Source: Desulfobacterales bacterium
GTDB lineage: Bacteria > Desulfobacterota > Desulfobacteria > Desulfobacterales > C00003106
Length of the DNA: 7,634 nucleotides
Assembly: GCA_030672555.1 (NCBI GenBank)
Contig: DAOVGD010000142.1
Location: 1-7,634, forward strand
Direction of reading: 5' to 3'
Part shown: positions 6,001 to 7,634 of the stretch, in pieces
Layout of the letters: every line of letters starts with the position of its first letter
Position numbering within the stretch: position 1 is the stretch's first letter
The notes under the pieces: generated by a model
The model's database searches: none
Told to the model about the DNA's origin: nothing
What the model saw: the letters and a program-made list of their open reading frames with translations, nothing else
Program-made: the position numbers and the translations under genes

Positions 6001-6798
6001 ATGACAGCAAGACAACTGGAAACTTCTGTAAAAGACCAATTTAACATGGGACTATACGAATTTATCAAAGACAAGGTAGAGGTGGAAAACCTTTACGATT
6101 ATGAGCTTGCCGGCATTTTAGATGTAGATGTGCCACTTATCGGGAGGTTGAGAAAAGCCTTTGGAATGAAGAAGGCGACCGAATTTCCAAGGCAGTTTGA
6201 ACGGACCTACGGTGCAGGTGCAGTGGATACATTTAAACAGATTATAGAGAATCCGAACAACACTCTGGCCGATGTGGCGAGGCATTTTGGTTTCTCCAGA
6301 GAATATGCCCGGCAGGTTTATCAAAAGGCCTACGGATGCCCGTATACTAAGGTCTTTCGGAAAAAGCTATTAGTAGGAAAGCGTAAGAGGCTTGAAGCCA
6401 AGATGAAATCAAGAAGGATCGAGCCTTTGATGAGTGTCAGAGAAAAGTTGAGGTCAGCGGGTTTTATCCCACGTATTACAAATAACGGCTCTGCGTTCGC
6501 CATCTTGGTAAACGGCTACAATCTGGCTGTCAGATGCACTTCAAAATCTGTCCTGGTTGGTAGGAAGCTCTATTTTCGTATCAGTAAGGGAATTGGCCCC
6601 AATGCGGACCATGACTTTTTCATCTGCCTTTGCAGGAACAACGGAAAGAGCATCCATTATGTTATTCCGCAGCATGTTATGCCAAAATGCGGGGTTTCCC
6701 TTTTACCCGAGGCAGAGCCTGGTGAAAGCAAGTATGCCCGGTTCAAGGAGGCCTGGCATCTGCTAACCTGTAAAAACCAGAAAAAGGAGGTATCATGA
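6001..6798 (+). CDS. Putative DNA-binding protein with two HTH-like segments and an unknown C-terminal domain
   Basis: 265 residues, family not recognised. Residues 34-57 (YELAGILDVDVPLIGRLRKA) look like a first helix-turn-helix. Residues 88-112 (TLADVARHFGFSREYARQVY) look like a second, similar to sigma-70 region 4 or other winged HTHs. A basic linker (118-140) leads to a predicted alpha/beta domain (about 150-256) containing YFRISKG, DHDFFICLC, HYVIP and SKYARFKEAWHLL. This last pattern resembles C-terminal parts of restriction-like nuclease folds, but no Asp-(Glu)xLys catalytic set was found. GAGG (5991-5994) lies 6 nt before ATG 6001, which is why this start is chosen; an earlier in-frame TTG at 5893 would run through the repeat element. 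Its stop overlaps the next start by 4 nt (ATGA), so the two are co-translated. Probably accessory DNA. Confidence 0.7.
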   Translation: MTARQLETSVKDQFNMGLYEFIKDKVEVENLYDYELAGILDVDVPLIGRLRKAFGMKKATEFPRQFERTYGAGAVDTFKQIIENPNNTLADVARHFGFSREYARQVYQKAYGCPYTKVFRKKLLVGKRKRLEAKMKSRRIEPLMSVREKLRSAGFIPRITNNGSAFAILVNGYNLAVRCTSKSVLVGRKLYFRISKGIGPNADHDFFICLCRNNGKSIHYVIPQHVMPKCGVSLLPEAEPGESKYARFKEAWHLLTCKNQKKEVS

Positions 6799-6989
6799 AA
6801 GCAAGAGACTCAAAACAGCTTTTCGAGAAGGCCATCCTTTCTGCGGTCCGATCCGGCAACAGACCAGGTGCTCGACCGGGGTACATCAATTTCGGTTCTC
6901 ACCTCGATCAAAGAAACAACTTGAGTGCCAGGGTAAGAGCTGAGATTAATCGTCGATGCCTTTCAAAACAGGATCTTGAACCAAAATAG
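6795..6989 (+). CDS. Small basic protein, translationally coupled to the HTH protein
   Basis: 64 residues beginning MKARDSKQLFEKAILSAVRS; rich in Arg/Lys (14) with few hydrophobic runs and no membrane segment or Cys pair. The family is not recognised. A near-perfect AAGGAGG (6784-6790) is 4 nt before the ATG, and the ATGA overlap with the upstream gene is typical of coupled partners, so it is very likely translated. It may bind the HTH protein or nucleic acid; that is inferred only from coupling and charge. Confidence 0.6.
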   Translation: MKARDSKQLFEKAILSAVRSGNRPGARPGYINFGSHLDQRNNLSARVRAEINRRCLSKQDLEPK

Positions 6990-7031
6990 ATACTACAATC
7001 CCTGGAGACTACTTAGTGTGAAAGGATCAAA

Positions 7032-7190
7032 ATGCCGAGGCGTGGAAACCGAAAATTGAAGATCAGACACAACAGGTCGCAGCATCAGCGCCTCAGGACA
7101 TCCCGGGGAACCAGGACCATGTCAAAAATCTGGCTACAATGGATGGGGCCTCCAAGGATGACCAGATATCAGACGCACAAAGGGCCTTGA
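7032..7190 (+). CDS. Alternative reading: 52-aa very basic peptide
   Basis: Taken literally, the ATG with the good ribosome site encodes 52 residues beginning MPRRGNRKLKIRHNRSQHQR and ending at TGA 7188-7190. The peptide is extremely Arg-rich with Trp-Leu-Gln-Trp near its middle. Such composition is common in out-of-frame translations, and the competing frame looks more like protein. Listed as the alternative to the frameshift reading; only one can be right. Confidence 0.25.
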   Translation: MPRRGNRKLKIRHNRSQHQRLRTSRGTRTMSKIWLQWMGPPRMTRYQTHKGP

Positions 7191-7207
7191 AGCATATAAC
7201 CAGGTCT

Positions 7208-7272
7208 GTAGGGTGGGCAATGCCCACCAATAAGAATGATACACCCTTTTTGGTGGGCAATGCCCACCCTAC
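7208..7272. repeat. Pair of REP-like palindromes
   Basis: Two copies of the near-palindrome GGTGGGCAATGCCCACC, at 7212-7228 (with a T-to-G style flank difference at its first base) and 7252-7268, lie head-to-head. With flanks they form 23-nt inverted arms (7208-7230 and 7250-7272), GTAGGG outward, matching at 22 of 23 positions around a 19-nt spacer. This layout is typical of REP-like dispersed repeats. It can fold as one long hairpin and may block or end transcription in either direction. Confidence 0.85.
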
Positions 7273-7288
7273 GAGCTACTTCAGAGTC

Positions 7289-7314
7289 CCCTCTCCCCCC
7301 AATGGGGGAGAGGG
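7289..7314. repeat. GC-rich perfect hairpin
   Basis: CCCTCTCCCCC (7289-7299) and GGGGGAGAGGG (7304-7314) are perfect 11-bp arms around CAAT. There is no T-run after it on either strand, so it is more likely a second REP-type repeat than an intrinsic terminator. It lies 17 bp from the palindrome pair, making a small cluster of repeats. Confidence 0.8.
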
Positions 7315-7380
7315 AGCGTATGCCGTAACTCCTAAAGTCAATGACATTGAGGTCTGATGCGTGAAAAGGGGTGGTGAAAT

Positions 7381-7464
7381 ATGATAGAAAAGATTGGATG
7401 GCTCGTCTTCATTAGCAGCGTGGCGGGGATGCTGTTTATGTTTATTTTGGCATTGTTAGGATGA
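7381..7464 (+). CDS. 27-aa single-pass membrane peptide
   Basis: Residues 7-27 (WLVFISSVAGMLFMFILALL, then Gly) form one clear transmembrane helix after the short charged MIEKIG start. AAGGGG (7366-7371) lies 9 nt before the ATG, followed by GGTG. An in-frame TGA at 7375-7377 rules out a longer start. Its stop overlaps the next ATG as ATGA, so it is probably translated with the following gene. Size and hydrophobicity suit a small membrane regulator, a toxin-like peptide or an anchor for the next protein; no family was recognised. Confidence 0.5.
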   Translation: MIEKIGWLVFISSVAGMLFMFILALLG

Positions 7465-7634
7465 CTATGGAAGTGCATAGATATAGTGAAAACCGGTTCG
7501 ATTATCGCTTTTTGAGGGGTTCTCGTGCTTATGCTGATTCTGACTTCCGCCAATGGTGGAATCCGAAAAAATTTGATTGGACGTATAGCAAGTACCTGCC
7601 AAGATATTGGAGTCATTACTTTGAGCAGTGGTGG
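7461..7634 (+). CDS. Aromatic-rich 25-residue-repeat protein, N-terminus (cut by window end)
   Basis: Starts at ATG 7461, overlapping the preceding stop by 4 nt, and stays open for 58 codons to the window edge. Of 58 residues, 18 are Trp, Tyr or Phe. Two repeat units align exactly 25 residues apart: FDY at 13-15 with FRQWW at 29-33, and FDW at 38-40 with FEQWW at 54-58. WWNPKK links them. This suggests an extended tandem-repeat protein continuing past the edge. Possible roles are protein binding or carbohydrate contact; none is proven. A resemblance to uncharacterised repeat proteins with WWDPEKF-type units is a recollection, not a search result. No antisense gene is credible here. Confidence 0.6.
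   Translation, partial: MTMEVHRYSENRFDYRFLRGSRAYADSDFRQWWNPKKFDWTYSKYLPRYWSHYFEQWW

Larger units (their letters stand above)
7032..7357 (+). pseudogene. Frameshift-like small locus (start in one frame, coding-like sequence in another)
   Basis: AAAGGA (7021-7026) is well placed before ATG 7032. The frame that looks coding, by its G/A-rich first codon positions and acidic/Gln-rich composition, is a different one: it reads EAWKPKIEDQTQQVAASAPQ from about 7040 and stays open to TGA 7355-7357. Its only conventional start is ATG 7139. Adding one base right after ATG-CC would join the ribosome site to this frame as MP-EAWKPKIEDQ. A single-base loss in an old gene, or an error in assembly, would explain this. 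From about 7205 the frame runs through repeat DNA, so the original stop may have been lost. Family unknown. Confidence 0.35.

Noticed and set aside
6150..6790. Active restriction-type nuclease in the two-HTH protein
   Set aside because: The C-terminal pattern is suggestive but no Asp plus (Glu/Asp)-x-Lys catalytic set is visible; reported only as an unknown domain.
7338..7616. 92-aa reverse-strand open frame at the right end
   Set aside because: It opposes the micropeptide and repeat-protein genes, which have ribosome sites, an ATGA overlap and a repeat register; its own composition is low in motif content.

Overview
The window looks like chromosomal DNA of a Gram-negative bacterium with moderate GC content, dense short-sequence repeats and several small genes. 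A PBP4-type peptidase with a signal peptide points to a Gram-negative cell wall. The heptamer and octamer arrays, the REP-like palindromes and the Cys-rich/DUF2325 proteins would suit an anaerobic Desulfobacterota-like lineage, but that placement is inference; no taxonomic marker was compared.

Left part (1-1615): the N-terminal half of argS runs leftward off the window edge. Its leader carries a perfect 15-bp palindrome. A divergent, AT-rich gene for a stand-alone response-regulator receiver follows (1096-1431). After it comes a promoter-like stretch whose -10 element lies inside an inverted repeat.

Middle (1616-4866): a rightward cell-wall cluster, probably one transcript. It holds alr (D-alanine supply), dacB (PBP4-type D-Ala-D-Ala peptidase) and a gene for a protein with an excisionase-like HTH, a Cys-rich domain and a PAS-like C-terminus. 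The alr-dacB junction has been filled by two unrelated 7-nt tandem arrays. They are translated as an extra tail on Alr and an extended N-terminus on DacB.

Regulated small-gene region (4867-5711): a strong sigma-70-like promoter overlaps an operator-like inverted repeat. A leader of about 270 nt with several small hairpins precedes a DUF2325 gene.

Accessory right end (5712-7634): an element of about 226 bp, bounded by imperfect inverted repeats and full of 8-nt units, leads into a 265-aa protein with two HTH-like segments. That protein is translationally coupled to a 64-aa basic protein. A frameshift-like small locus, a pair of REP-like palindromes and a GC-rich hairpin follow. Last is a tiny coupled pair: a 27-aa membrane peptide, and the start of an aromatic-rich protein with an exact 25-residue repeat register, cut by the window end.

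No tRNA, rRNA, CRISPR array or transposase gene was seen. The most unusual parts are the terminal membrane-peptide/aromatic-repeat pair, the operator plus long leader before DUF2325, the coupled HTH/64-aa pair behind the inverted-repeat element, and the coding heptamer arrays between alr and dacB.
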